Below are positions 34,895 to 47,539 of a stretch of 64,000 nucleotides of DNA, piece after piece. Under the pieces are notes generated by a model. It was not told where the DNA came from, made no database searches, and saw nothing but the letters and a program-made list of their open reading frames with translations. Where the stretch lies: assembly GCA_017654935.2 (NCBI GenBank), contig CM065700.1, positions 50,807,927-50,871,926 of the forward strand, read 5' to 3'. How positions within the stretch are numbered: the stretch's first letter is position 1; each line of letters starts with the position of its first letter. This DNA comes from Phymorhynchus buccinoides (taxonomy: Eukaryota; Mollusca; Gastropoda; Neogastropoda; Raphitomidae). The translations under genes were made by a program, and so were the position numbers.

Positions 34895-35425
34895 AGGCCT
34901 AGCCTCTTACAGACAGTAAAAATGATGAATAATGGTGATATTTATGTGTGTCGCAGATTCCAGCTCAGAAGGCCTAGCCTCTTACAGACAGTAAAAATGA
35001 TGAATAATGGTGATATTTATGTGTGTCGCAGATTCCAGCTCAGAAGGCCTAGCCTCTTACAGACAGTAAAAATGATGAATAATGGTGATATTTATGTGTG
35101 TCGCAGATTCCAGCTCAGAAGGCCTAGCCTCTTACAGACAGTAAAAATGATGAATAATGGTGATATTTATGTGTGTCGCAGATTCCAGCTCAGAAGGCCT
35201 AGCCTCTTACAGACAGTAAAATTGATGAATAATGGTGATATTTATGTGTGTCGCAGATTCCAGCTCAGAAGGCCTAGCCTCTTACAGACAGTACAAATGA
35301 TGAATAATGGTGATATTTATGTGTGTCGCAGATTCCAGCTCAGAAGGCCTAGCCTCTTACAGACAGTACAAATGATGAATAATGGTGATATTTATGTGTG
35401 TCGCAGATTCCAGCTCAGAAGGCCT
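34895..35425. repeat. 75-bp array copying exon 9 acceptor, 7 units
   Basis: Each unit holds TTTATGTGTGTCGCAG|ATTC and CAGCTCAGAAGGCCT, the 3' splice site plus first 15-18 bases of exon 9. In the gene frame an upstream acceptor meets TAA within the unit, so only the last acceptor gives an open exon. Confidence 0.95.
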
Positions 35426-35495
35426 GTTGCAGTCAGTGACACCAGAGTTACACATGGAGCCCCAGTACCTGTCTGTGTACAACACCTCCTTCCAG
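35407..35495 (+). CDS. TCTN2: TCTN2-like exon 9
   Basis: Acceptor GTGTGTCGCAG, donor CTTCCAG|GTCAGT, phases 1 and 0. Encodes SSSEGLLQSVTPELHMEPQY then LSVYNTSFQ, with glycosylation motif NTS. Flanked by copy arrays on both sides: seven acceptor copies upstream and about 60 donor copies downstream. Confidence 0.83.
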
Positions 35496-36505
35496 GTCAG
35501 TCCTCCTTCCAGGTCAGTCCTCCTTCCAGGTCAGTTCTCCTTCCAGGTCAGTCCTCCTTCTAGGTCAGTTCTCCTTCCAGGTCAGTCCTCCTTCCAGGTC
35601 AGTCCTCCTTCCAGGTCAGTCCTTCCAGGTCAGTCCTCCTTCCAGGTCAGTTCTCCTTCTAGGTCAGTCCTCCTTCCAGGTCAGTTCTCCTTCTAGGTGA
35701 GTTCTCCTTCTAGGTCAGTTCTCCTTCCAGGTCAGTTCTCCCTCCAGGTCAGTTCTCCTTCCAGGTCAGTTCTCCTGTGTCAGTTCTCCTTCTAGGTCAG
35801 TCCTCCTTCCAGGTCAGTTCTCCTTCCAGGTCAGTTCTCCTTCCTGGTCAGTTCTCCTTCCTGGTCAGTTCTCCTTCCAGGTCAGTTCTCCTCGGTCAGT
35901 TCTCCTTCCAGGTCAGTTCTCCTTCCAGGTCAGTTCTCCTTCCAGGTCAGTTCTCCTTCCAGGTCAGTTCTCCTTCTAGGTCAGTTCTCCTTCTGTGTCA
36001 GTTCTCCTTCCAGGTCAGTTCTCCTTCCAGGTCAGGTCTCCTTCCAGGTCAGTTCTCCTGTGTCAGTTCTCCTTCTAGGTCAGTTCTCCTTCCAGGTCAG
36101 TTCTCCTTCTAGGTCAGTTCTCCTTCCAGGTCAGTTCTCCTTCCAGGTCAGTTCTCCTTCCAGGTCAGTTCTCCTTCCTGGTCAGTTCTCCTTCCAGGTC
36201 AGTTCTCCTGTGGTCAGTTCTCCTTCCAGGTCAGTTCTCCTTCCAGGTCAGTTCTCCTTCCAGGTCAGTTCTCCTTCCAGGTCAGCTCTCCTTCCAGGTC
36301 AGTTCTCCTAGGTCAGTTCTCCTTCCAGGTCAGTTCTCCTTCCAGGTCAGTTCTCCTTCCAGGTCAGTTCTCCTTCCAGGTCAGTTCTCCTTCCAGGTCA
36401 GTTCTCCTTCCAGGTCAGTCCTCCTTCCAGGTCAGTCCTCCTTCCAGGTCAGTCCTCCTTCCAGGTCAGTTCTCCTTCCAGGTCAGTTCTCCTTCCAGGT
36501 CAGTG
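35488..36505. repeat. 17-bp GT...AG array at exon 9 donor, about 60 units
   Basis: The unit GTCAGTTCTCCTTCCAG carries a donor at its start and a polypyrimidine tract with AG at its end. Unit 1 is the last bases of exon 9 plus its donor. Shortened units (CTGTGTCAG, CTCGGTCAG) and C/T variants are scattered through it. Confidence 0.95.
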
Positions 36506-36549
36506 TAGCCATCAACTCTCTTCTTCGTCGTCGATCCCTCAGACAGGCT

Positions 36550-36830
36550 CCTGTCATAAGAGCGCAGATGCGTCATGCTGCCGTTGTGTACCTAACTGAG
36601 AAATCGTTAAGCCCAGCATGTCCATTTTTGGCTTGAGAAAATCTTTGTAAATGTTTCTTGAAAAAATGCGGGAGAATGGGCCAGTAAGGCAGAAAGATAG
36701 TAGATGACAGTAAGCAAAGGGAAAAGGCAGAGTCAAAGAGAGTGACAGATTAGAGGAAGTTCCAAGCGCAGAACTTCCAGAAGGTAGGGGAACTATTTGT
36801 CCCTGCATTCTCAAAGGGGAACACCATGAT
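36550..36830 (-). repeat. SINE-like repeat copy
   Basis: Shares GCAGATGCGTCATGCTGCCG, GGGAGAATGGGCCAGTAAGG and GAACTTCCAGAAGGTAGGGG with other members. Only one central module, no expansion. Confidence 0.75.
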
Positions 36831-37027
36831 AACATATTCTGTGGCATCCTGTTTATTTTGTTTAAGTTAGCAATTATTTTAAGCAGATGTTTTACTTTTT
36901 TCTCAGCCATTGTGAATGTTTCTATGATGAAAACACAGGGTTTTGTTTATCATAATTGTAGATTAAAACTAAAACTTTAAAGTCATAGTTGGTTTTCTTT
37001 CCTCTGTGCACATTGTGTATTGTGACA

Positions 37028-37990
37028 ATAAGGGAAGAGACTGACATGTGTCAACTGAAATAAGGGAAGAGACTGACATGTGTCACTGAAATAAGGGAAG
37101 AGACTGAAATAAGGGAAGAGACTGACATGTGTCAACTGAAATAAGGGAAGAGACTGACATGTGTCAACTGAAATAAGGGAAGAGACTGACATGTGTCAAC
37201 TGAAATAAGGGAAGAGACTGACATGTGTCAACTGAAATAAGGGAAGAGACTGACATGTGTCAACTGAAATAAGGGAAGAGACTGACATGTGTCTGAACTG
37301 AAATAAGGGAAGAGACTGACATGTGTCAACTGAAATAAGGGAAGAGACTGACATGTGTCAACTGAAATAAGGGAAGAGACTGACATGTGTCAACTGAAAT
37401 AAGGGAAGAGACTGACATGTGTCAACTGAAATAAGAGAAGAGACTGACATGTGTCAACTGAAATAAGGGAAGAGACTGACATGTGTCAACTGAAATAAGG
37501 GAAGAGACTGACATGTGTCAACTGAAATAAGGGAAGAGACTGACATGTGTCAACTGAAATAAGGGAAGAGACTGACATGTGTCAACTGAAATAAGGGAAG
37601 AGACTGACATGTGTCAACTGAAATAAGGGAAGAGACTGACATGTGTCAACTGAAATAAGAGAAGAGACTGACATGTGTCAACTGAAATAAGGGAAGAGAC
37701 TGACATGTGTACTGAAATAAGGGAAGAGACTGACATGTGTCAACTGAAATAAGGGAAGAGACTGACATGTGTCAACTGAAATAAGGGAAGAGACTGACAT
37801 GTGTACTGAAATAAGGGAAGAGACTGACATGTGTCAACTGAAATAAGGGAAGAGACTGACATGTGTCTACTGAAATAAGGGAAGAGACTGACATGTGTCA
37901 ACTGAAATAAGGGAAGAGACTGACATGTGTCTACTGAAATAAGGGAAGAGACTGACATGTGTCAACTGAAATAAGGGAAGTGACTGACAT
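37028..37990. repeat. 32-bp tandem array, about 30 units
   Basis: Unit AAATAAGGGAAGAGACTGAC plus ATGTGTCAACTG; some units lose CA or gain CT in GTGTCAACTG. No exon relation seen. Confidence 0.95.
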
Positions 37991-38114
37991 TATTCAACTG
38001 AAATTTTATGCAATGCAAAACATCTGTAGTGAGCAAGTTGTCCTAGGCATTAATTGGTAAAAAAAATCTAAAGAATGATGATAGATTTTAAATTGTGATT
38101 TGTCCTGTCCCTGT

Positions 38115-38430
38115 GTGCAGTCATTGCTGTGCAGACTTTGATGTTCAGTGCCTGGCGGTGGTAGTCAGCTCTTTACTTGTAGAATGACGATGTCTAGATT
38201 TACCATGATCATTTCCTTTCATGATCATGTCCCTGTGTGCAGTCGTTGCTGTGCAGACTTTGATGTTCAGTGCCTGGCGGTGGTAGTCAGCTCTTTACTT
38301 GTAGAATGACGATGTCTAGATTTACCATGATCATTTCCTTTCATGATCATGTCCCTGTGTGCAGTCGTTGCTGTGCGTGGACAGAGACTGATTTTGAGGT
38401 TCACTGTCAAGCCTCAGTGGTCAGCACTTT
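38115..38430 (+). pseudogene. Three decayed copies of exon 10 start
   Basis: Each copy repeats CTGTGTGCAGTCRTTGCTGT (acceptor and start of exon 10) followed by diverged matches to GACTTTGATGTTCAGTG and CAGTGGTCAGCACTTT. The first two are 122 bp apart and share GATTTACCATGATCATTTCC; the third retains more of the exon. All carry frame-breaking changes. Confidence 0.7.
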
Positions 38431-38668
38431 ACCGTAAACGCTGGACTTTAGGATGCATCTGCATATAAGCCGCATCCCTTAAATTATAGTCCAGCTTAGA
38501 GTCTAAAGAAGCTCAAAATAGTCTGAAGAATGTATCCAGAAAACAGATTTAGTCTTACTGATAAATATGGAATGGAAAAAAAACCCACAGACAAGCCGCA
38601 TCTGTCGATAAGCCGCATGGACCAAATTAGAGGGGGAAAGTAGCAGCTTATAGTCCATATTTTACGGT
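38431..38668. mobile_element. Short MITE with ACCGTAAA ends
   Basis: Starts ACCGTAAACGCTGGACT and ends, on the opposite strand, ACCGTAAAATATGGACT. ACTTT flanks both sides, a possible 5-bp target duplication. Interior has repeated ATAAGCCGCAT motifs. It interrupts the third decayed copy of exon 10. No coding; superfamily not assigned. Confidence 0.6.
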
Positions 38669-38759
38669 ACTTTCAGAACAACGATAGATTTAAGGTGATA
38701 ATGCCCTTTAATACTTACGATGATTATGTCGTTTAATGATCCTTTTTTTCTGTGTGCAG

Positions 38760-38946
38760 TCGTTGCTATATGTGGACACAGACATTAACTTTGAAGTCCA
38801 GTGTCAGGCCTCAGTGGTCAGCACTCTAGATGAAGCCCTGGACAGAACCTTGCCTGCCAACATCGACTGTTCCTTTATTTCTGCCAATGGTACATCCACA
38901 CCCTCGGCCACCACCACACCTATACCCACCACTGCCTCCTCCACAC
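38760..38946 (+). CDS. TCTN2: TCTN2-like exon 10: start of Thr/Pro-rich linker
   Basis: Acceptor TTTTCTGTGTGCAG, donor CCACAC|GTTAGT, phases 0 and 1. The first 42 codons (SLLYVDTDINFEVQCQASVV ... CSFISANGT) look like folded lumenal sequence; the last 20 are Ser/Thr/Pro ([17 protein letters not shown]), mucin-like and probably O-glycosylated. Donor GTTAGT is unusual but in phase with exon 11. Confidence 0.8.
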
Positions 38947-40690
38947 GTTAGTATCTTGGTGTTTCATTGTCAGTGCCTATATCTCTGCCAATGGTACATC
39001 CACACCCTCGGCCACCACCACACCTATACCCACCACTGCCTCCTCCACACGTTAGTATCTTGGTGTTTGATTGTCAGTACCTATATCTCTGCCAATGGTA
39101 CATCCACACCCTCGGCCACCACCACACCTATGCCCACCACTGCCTCCTCCACACGTTAGTATCTTGGTGTTTGATTTGTCAGTGCCTTTATCTCTGCCAA
39201 TGGTACATCCACACCCTCAGCCACCACCACACCTATGCCCACCACTGCCTCCTCCACACGTTAGTATCTTGGTGTTTGATTGTCAGTGCCTTTATCTCTG
39301 CCAATGGTACATCCACACCCTCAGCCACCACCACACCTATACCCACCACTGCCTCCTCCACACGTTAGTATCTTGGTGTTTGATTGTCAGTGCCTTTATC
39401 TCTGCCAATGGTACATCCACACCCTCAGCCACCACCACACCTATGCCCACCACTGCCTCCTCCACACGTTAGTATCTTGGTGTTTGATTGTCAGTGCCTT
39501 TATCTCTGCCAATGGTACATCCACACCCTCAGCCACCACCACACCTATGCCCACCACTGCCTCCTCCACACGTTAGTATCTTGGTGTTTGATTGTCAGTG
39601 CCTTTATCTCTGCCAATGGTACATCCACACCCTCAGCCACCACCACACCTATACCCACCACTGCCTCCTCCACACGTTAGTATCTTGGTGTTTGATTGTC
39701 AGTGCCTATATCTCTGCCAATGGTACATCCACACCCTCAGCCACCACACCTATGCCCACCACTGCCTCCTCCACACGTTAGTATCTTGGTGTTTGATTGT
39801 CAGTGCCTTTATCTCTGCCAATGGTACATCCACACCCTCAGCCACCACACCTATGCCCACCACTGCCTCCTCCACACGTTAGTATCTTGGTGTTTGATTG
39901 TCAGTGCCTTTATCTCTGCCAATGGTACATCCACACCCTCAGCCACCACCACACCTATGCCCACCACTGCCTCCTCCACACGTTAGTATCTTGGTGTTTG
40001 ATTGTCAGTGCCTTTATCTCTGCCAATGGTACATCCACACCCTCAGCCACCACCACACCTATGCCCACCACTGCCTCCTCCACACGTTAGTATCTTGGTG
40101 TTTGATTGTCAGTGCCTTTATCTCTGCCAATGGTACATCCACACCCTCAGCCACCACCACACCTATGCCCACCACTGCCTCCTCCACACGTTAGTATCTT
40201 GGTGGTTGATTGTCAGTGCCTATATCTCTGCCAATGGTACATCCACACCTATGCCCACCACTGCCTCCTCCACACGTTAGTATCTTGGTGTTTCATTGTC
40301 AGTGCCTTTATGTCTGCCAATGGTACATCCACACCCTCAGCCACCACCACTCACCCACCACTGCCTCCTCCACACATTAGTATCTTGGTGTTTGATTGTC
40401 AGTGCCTTTATCTCTGCCAATGGTACATCCACACCCTTGGCCACCACCACACCTATGCCCACCACTGCCTCCTCCACACGTTAGTATCTTGGTGTTTGAT
40501 TTGTCAGTGCCTTTATTTCTGCCAATGGTACATCCACACCCTCAGCCACCACCACACCTATGCCCACCACTGCCTCCTCAACACGTTAGTATCTTGGTGT
40601 TTGATTTGTCAGTGCCTTTATCTCTGCCAATGGTACATCCACACCCTCAGCCACCACACCTATGCCCACCACTGCCACCTCCACACGTTA
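38868..40690. repeat. 104-bp array copying exon 10 end, 18 units
   Basis: Unit: about 77 bases of exon 10 Thr/Pro tail, CCACAC|GTTAGT, and CTTGGTGTTTGATTGTCAG, which resembles a weak acceptor. Unit variants (TCGGCC/TCAGCC, ATACCC/ATGCCC, one 3-bp ACC loss) are mixed. The quasi-exon of 77 bases would break frame if spliced in. Confidence 0.95.
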
Positions 40691-40696
40691 GTATCT

Positions 40697-41392
40697 TGGT
40701 ATCTGTGCTTGGTCCTGTCTTGTTTACTTTGTATACATTACCTCTTGCCAATGTCATCGACCAACACAACATGAAACATCACTTCTATGCAGATGACTCA
40801 CAACTCCAAAATAGTACAACCCCTGAAGATCTAGATTCCATTCTTTCAGAAAGTAACAACTGCTATATTGATATTCAAAATTGGATGGTTCAAAATTCAA
40901 TTAAATGGTGAAAAAACCGAAGCAATGCTTGTAGGAACAAAAAGCAAACTAGCCTCTGTTTCCATAGAGTCAATCCAACTGGGTAGCAATATCATTCCCC
41001 TCTCAGACTCTGTCAAAAACTTAGGCGTCACTTTGGACAATACCCTTTCCATGCAGATTTTCCTGACTCAGACCTGTCAGTCCTGCTACTATCAAATTCA
41101 TCGCATTGGCTATATTCGTAAATATATCTCAGATGAAGCCACAGCAAAACTTGTTACTTCCCTCATCCTATCTCGTCTTGACTACTGCAATGCTCTCCTT
41201 TCTGGCCTATCAGTCTCTTCTCTATCTTGTCTCCAGCGTATTCAAAACACAGCTGCCCGTCTTGTCCTTAGGAAGAAAAAGTTTGATCACGTTAGCCCTC
41301 TTCTCCGTTCTTTGCACTGGCTTCCTGTCGCAGACAGAATTAAGTATAAATTAAACACCCTTTGCTATAAATCTACAGTGAAACCCGTTTAG
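40697..41392 (+). pseudogene. LINE reverse transcriptase remnant
   Basis: Starts inside the RT domain at [18 protein letters not shown], then [10 protein letters not shown] (YADD catalytic box), a frameshift near 40905, NLGVTLDNTLSM, then SRLDYCNALLSGLSVSSLSC, LQRIQNTAARLV and LHWLPVADRIKYKLNTLCYK. This order is typical of L2/CR1/Jockey-type non-LTR elements. It is cut at both ends and abuts the exon 10 array. Confidence 0.88.
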
Positions 41393-41500
41393 TACGAATT
41401 CCAGGGGAGAGGGCCAATTTACTCATTGTAAGCTTTGCTCGTTCAAACCATTTTATCGATTTTGGCAACCCTGACGAACCTATCAATCGCTCCTCACATC
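41379..41500 (+). mobile_element. Possible pogo/Tigger-like terminal fragment
   Basis: TACAGTGAAACCCGTTTAGT begins at a TA and is followed by ACGAATTCCAGGGGAGAGGG, the style of pogo/Tigger inverted ends. No matching right end was seen in the window. Confidence 0.3.
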
Positions 41501-41813
41501 TTTCAAAAATTCAATACTCAACTAAAAAAGCAATATGGCGTCCAAACCGGAAAATAATTGACAGCTGAGCCTCGTTCTGAAGCGAAAGTAAGGTTGTTTC
41601 CATTTTTAGTAACGGGAACAACGTCCACGAAGCGTTGGTTTTGAGTACCCCTCTCTGAGCAACACAGGGCGCCTGCAGTTGCAGTGGAGAATATCTGCTT
41701 GGCGACACGGTGCGCCTGCAGCGTGCTAAAGGTTCAGTGCAGAAACACTTGATCAAGCGGCTTTCTTCTCTGAAGCCCCCTGCTGTCCAGCTCTCTGTAG
41801 AGTTTCTTTTTAC

Positions 41814-42525
41814 ACTTCTGTCTTAAGGCACAGCATTGTGACTGAGCTCTGATTCCTTGCATTCCATGACTTGATGATGCCATAGTCATGCTTCTGTCTT
41901 TAAGGCACAGCATTGTAACGGAGCTCTGATTCCTTGCATTCCATGACTTGATGATGCCGTAGTAATGCTTCTATCTTTAAGGCACAGCATTGTAACGGAG
42001 CTCTGATTCCTTGCATTCCATGAGTTGATGATGCCATAGTAATGCTTCTGTCTTTAACTTAAGGCACAGCATTGTAACGGAGCTCTGATTCCTTGCATTC
42101 CATGAGTTGATGATGCCATAGTCATGCTTCTGTCTTTAACTTAAGGCACAGCATTGTAACGGAGCTCTGATTCCTTGCATTCCATGAGTTGATGATGCCA
42201 TAGTCATGCTTCTGTCTTTAAGGCACAGCATTGTAACTGAGCTCTGATTCCTTGCATTCCATGAGTTGATGATGCCATAGTCATGCTTCTGTCTTTAAGG
42301 CACAGCATTGTAACTGAGCTCTGATTCCTTGCATTCCATGAGTTGATGATGCCATAGTCATGCTTCTGTCTTTAACTTAAGGCACAGCATTGTAACGGAG
42401 CTCTGATTCCTTGCATTCCGTGAGTTGATGATGCCATAGTCATGCTTCTGTCTTTAACTTAAGGCACAGCATTGTAACGGAGCTCTGATTCCTTGCATTC
42501 CGTGAGTTGATGATGCCATATTAAT
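41814..42525. repeat. 77-85 bp tandem array, 9 units
   Basis: Units contain CTTCTGTCTTTAAGGCACAG, GAGCTCTGATTCCTTGCATT and GTTGATGATGCCATAGTCAT; some carry an extra TTTAACTTAAGG. Confidence 0.93.
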
Positions 42526-43300
42526 GCAAAATAGGAATTAAGAGAGTAGTAAAGAAAGTAGTAAAAAACAATTTTCTGTGTGTCTAAGCCTGATCATTTG
42601 GAGACTGCTGGACTGTGGAGAGGGGAAGTATTGTTGTGCTGTCTATGTTGTTTAAAAAAGACATTTTTGTTGAAATATTACATGTTGTTTTGTCTCGTCA
42701 ATAAAATAACGTAACTTTGCACTTGTGTATTTGTTTGTGTGGTGCGAGTAGTAAACACTTCAAGCAGTTGATTGCTGCGTTGTTACTATGTTAGATCGCT
42801 TCCTTGCGTGAAGGGGCTGCTCTTCAAATAGAATGTACACAGCTCTGGAGACTAAACAAAATCACTCTCAATGCTGCATTGAAAATGTTCAGCCTTGGCA
42901 ATTTTTGAAGATTACAGAATTTGAAGAGCGGTTATGAAGCGGTTAAACTAATTTCAATTTCTCAGGCACTATAGACTGTTGCCATCTTCAGGAAAATAGA
43001 CACCCGTAGGCTTTGGAGAGAAAAGGTTGTGAAACACTTTTTTCTAAAGGAGCAGGATGTCCTGAATCCATGTGTGTGTGCATATGGTGTTTGTGTGTGT
43101 GTATGTGTGTGTGTGTCTGTCTAACTTGTCTGTCTGTCTGTCTCAATGTGTGTTGGTGATAGTTTTTATAGTTTTTAACTCCTAGAACCAATCAACCAAA
43201 CTGTTTTCCATTATCCATTAACACTTGTTGATCTGTTTCTTTCCTCCCATGCCACGTTTGGATAAAATGGCGGTAAGAGATCACAGAACACATTGTTTTT
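42526..43300 (+). other. Unique intron 10 sequence
   Basis: AT-rich sequence with TG/TCTG repeats (43073-43150). No supported gene. Confidence 0.5.
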
Positions 43301-43560
43301 TTCCATTGATGTTGTTTTCTTTGTTTCGTTCATGGGGGCACGTGTTTCTATATCATTTGAAATGCTATTTTGTGTTTCTTTTCTTGGTGTTGATGTTGTT
43401 TTCTTTGTTTCGTTCATGGGGGCACGTGTTTCTATATCATTTGAAATGCTATTTTGTGTTTCTTTTCTTGGTGTTGATGTTGTTTTCTTTGTTTCGTTCA
43501 TGGGGGCACGTGTTTCTATATCATTTGAAATGCTATTTTGTGTTTCTTTTTTTGGTGTTG
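43301..43560. repeat. 84-bp tandem array, 3 units
   Basis: Three near-identical copies of GATGTTGTTTTCTTTGTTTC, GGGGGCACGTGTTTCTATAT and CATTTGAAATGCTATTTTG. The 28-codon period leaves frames open on both strands, without other coding signs. Confidence 0.93.
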
Positions 43561-43654
43561 GAGTTGTTTATGCAAAAGTAGGGCAAAAAATTTGCATGTG
43601 AAAAAAATGCCTTGGTTTGATGGTGGGGTACTCCCAGCTGGAGAGCGCGTTGCC

Positions 43655-46078
43655 GCAAGTGCAGCACCACTCATTTGTTGCATTAGTATCGCCCCTTTGG
43701 AGCGCAGCACCACTCATTTGTTGCGTTAGTATCGCCCCTTTGGAGCGCAGCACCACTCATTTGTTGCATTAGTATTGCTCCTTTGGAGCGCAGCACCACT
43801 CATTTGTTGCGTTAGTATCGCCCCTTTGGAGCGCAGCACCACTCATTTGTTGCATTAGTATTGCCCCTTTGGAGCGCAGCACCACTCATTTGTTGCGTTA
43901 GTATTGCCCCTTTGGAGCGCAGCACCACTCATTTGTTGCGTTAGTATCGCCCCTTTGGAGCGCAGCACCACTCATTTGTTGCATTAGTATTGCCCCTTTG
44001 GAGCGCAGCACCACTCATTTGTTGCATTAGTATCGCCCCTTTGGAGCGCAGCACCACTCATTTGTTGCATTAGTATCGCCCCTTTGGAGCGCAGCACCAC
44101 TCATTTGTTGCATTAGTATCGCCCCTTTGGAGCGCAGCACCACTCATTTGTTGCATTAGTATTGCCCCTTTGGAGCGCAGCACCACTCATTTGTTGCATT
44201 AGTATCGCCCCTTTGGAGCGCAGCACCACTCATTTGTTGCATTAGTATCGCCCCTTTGGAGCGCAGCACCACTCATTTGTTGCATTAGTATCGCCCCTTT
44301 GGAGCGCAGCACCACTCATTTGTTGCATTAGTATTGCCCCTTTGGAGCGCAGCACCACTCATTTGTTGCATTAGTATTGCCCCTTTGGAGCGCAGCACCA
44401 CTCATTTGTTGCATTAGTATTGCCCCTTTGGAGCGCAGCACCACTCATTTGTTGCATTAGTATTTGTTGCGCCCCTTTGGAGCGCAGCACCACTCATTTG
44501 TTGCATTAGTATAGCCCCTTTGGAGCGCAGCACCACTCATTTGTTGCATTAGTATTGCCCCTTTGGAGCGCAGCACCACTCATTTGTTGCATTAGTATAG
44601 CCCCTTTGGAGCGCAGCACCACTCATTTGTTGCATTAGTATCGCCCCTTTGGAGCGCAGCACCACTCATTTGTTGCATTAGTATTGCCCCTTTGGAGCGC
44701 AGCACCACTCATTTGTTGCATTAGTATTGCCCCTTTGGAGCGCAGCACCACTCATTTGTTGCATTAGTATTGCCCCTTTGGAGCGCAGCACCACTCATTT
44801 GCCCCTTTGGAGCGCAGCACCACTCATTTGTTGCATTAGTATTGCCCCTTTGGAGCGCAGCACCACTCATTTGTTGCATTAGTATTGCCCCTTTGGAGCG
44901 CAGCACCACTCATTTGTTGCATTAGTATTGCCCCTTTGGAGCGCAGCACCACTCATTTGTTGCATTAGTATTGCCCCTTTGGAGCGCAGCACCACTCATT
45001 TGTTGCATTAGTATTGCCCCTTTGGAGCGCAGCACCACTCATTTGTTGCATTAGTATCGCCCCTTTGGAGCGCAGCACCACTCATTTGTTGCATTAGTAT
45101 TGCCCCTTTGGAGCGCAGCACCACTCATTTGTTGCGTTAGTATTGCCCCTTTGGAGCGCAGCACCACTCATTTGTTGCATTAGTATCGCCCCTTTGGAGC
45201 GCAGCACCACTCATTTGTTGCATTAGTATCGCCCCTTTGGAGCGCAGCACCACTCATTTGTTGCATTAGTATCGCCCCTTTGGAGCGCAGCACCACTCAT
45301 TTGTTGCGTTAGTATCGCCCCTTTGGAGCGCAGCACCACTCATTTGTTGCATTAGTATTGCCCCTTTGGAGCGCAGCACCACTCATTTGTTGCATTAGTA
45401 TTGCCCCTTTGGAGCGCAGCACCACTCATTTGTTGCGTTAGTATTGCCCCTTTGGAGCGCAGCACCACTCATTTGTTGCATTAGTATTGCCCCTTTGGAG
45501 CGCAGCACCACTCATTTGTTGCATTAGTATCGCCCCTTTGGAGCGCAGCACCACTCATTTGTTGCATTAGTATTGCCCCTTTGGAGCGCAGCACCACTCA
45601 TTTGTTGCATTAGTATTGCCCCTTTGGAGCGCAGCACCACTCATTTGTTGCATTAGTATTGCCCCTTTGGAGCGCAGCACCACTCATTTGTTGCATTAGT
45701 ATCGCCCCTTTGGAGCGCAGCACCACTCATTTGTTGTATCGCCCCTTTGGAGCGCAGCACCACTCATTTGTTGCGTTAGTATCGCCCCTTTGGAGCGCAG
45801 CACCACTCATTTGTTGTATCGCCCCTTTGGAGCGCAGCACCACTCATTTGTTGCATTAGTATTGCCCCTTTGGAGCGCAACACCACTCATTTGTTGTATC
45901 GCCCCTTTGGAGCGCAGCACCACTCATTTGTTGCATTAGTATCGCCCCTTTGGAGCGCAGCACCACTCATTTGTTGTATCGCCCCTTTGGAGCGCAGCAC
46001 CACTCATTTGTTGCATTAGTATTGCCCCTTTGGAGCGCAGCACCACTCATTTGTTGCGTTAGTATTGCCCCTTTGGAG
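43655..46078. repeat. 43-bp tandem array, about 56 units
   Basis: Unit CGCCCCTTTGGAGCGCAGCA plus CCACTCATTTGTTGCATTAG and TAT. C/T variants at the first base and GCATTAG/GCGTTAG variants are intermixed; the right end includes shortened units lacking GCATTAG. Confidence 0.96.
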
Positions 46079-46305
46079 AAGGCAGGAGAATGGGCCAATA
46101 AGTCATAACAATAGTAGCTGATAGTAAGATCAGGAAAAGGCAGGAGAATGAGCCAATAAGTCATAACAATAGTAGCTGATAGTAAGATAAGAAAAAGGCA
46201 GAGTCAAAGACAGTGACAGTTAGAGTAAGTTTCTAGCACAGAACTTCCAGAAGGGGGGGAACTACTTGTATTGAAAGATCCCCAGCACCCCGTGTGGAGG
46301 GGGGC
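46076..46305 (-). repeat. SINE-like repeat fragment with duplicated module
   Basis: Head portion of the 13074 family: two GGCAGGAGAATGGGCCAATA modules, then CACAGAACTTCCAGAAGG and CCCCAGCACCCCGTGTGG. It abuts the 43-bp array. Confidence 0.75.
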
Positions 46306-46315
46306 TTTGGATAGA

Positions 46316-46580
46316 ATGTGATGTGCTTTGGATAGAATGTGGTGTGCCTTGGATAGAATGTGGTGTGCCTTGGATAGAATGTGGTGTGCTTTTGATAGAA
46401 TGTGGTGTGCTTTGTATAGAATGTGGTGTGCTTTGGATAGAATGTGGTGTGCTTTGGATAGAATGTGGTGTGCTTTGGATAGAGTGTGGTGTGCTTTGGA
46501 TAGAATGTGGTGTGCTTTGGATAGAATGTGGTGTGCTTTGGATAGAATGTGGTGTGCTTTGGATAGAATGTGGTGTGCCT
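46316..46580. repeat. 21-bp tandem array, 13 units
   Basis: Unit GCTTTGGATAGAATGTGGTG plus T; a 7-codon period leaves several open frames. Confidence 0.95.
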
Positions 46581-47006
<426 letters not shown>

Positions 47007-47383
47007 TCCCTTTGTGTGTGTGTGTGAGAGAGGGGGGGAGGGAGAGACTGACGGTTTTGTTTTCGCATCTATTTTTTCTTCTTCTTGAATAATTGTTTGA
47101 TGATTATTTTTGCATGCTTCATTACTTTCGTGTTGAATATTTGAATGTTTTTGCATGTTTGTTTGAGGGCAAGATGTACATAAGCCTTTTGTGTGCTTAC
47201 TCTTTTTCCCTCAATAAAAAAACTTTCGTTTGTTCGTTCTCTCTCTCCATCTCTCTCCATCTCTCTCACTCTCTCTGTCTCTCTCTCTCTCTCTAAGGAC
47301 ATAATGGAAGACTAGGCCCAGCCTAAATTCTTTTCTGAGTTCTGAGTTATCTCTCTTGATTCCTCCCCCTCCTCCAGTTCTCT

Positions 47384-47539
<156 letters not shown>

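Noticed and set aside
34922..35563. 213-codon plus-strand frame
   Set aside because: Open only because of the 75-bp acceptor array; it is not in the frame of exon 9, and the gene frame meets a stop in each unit.
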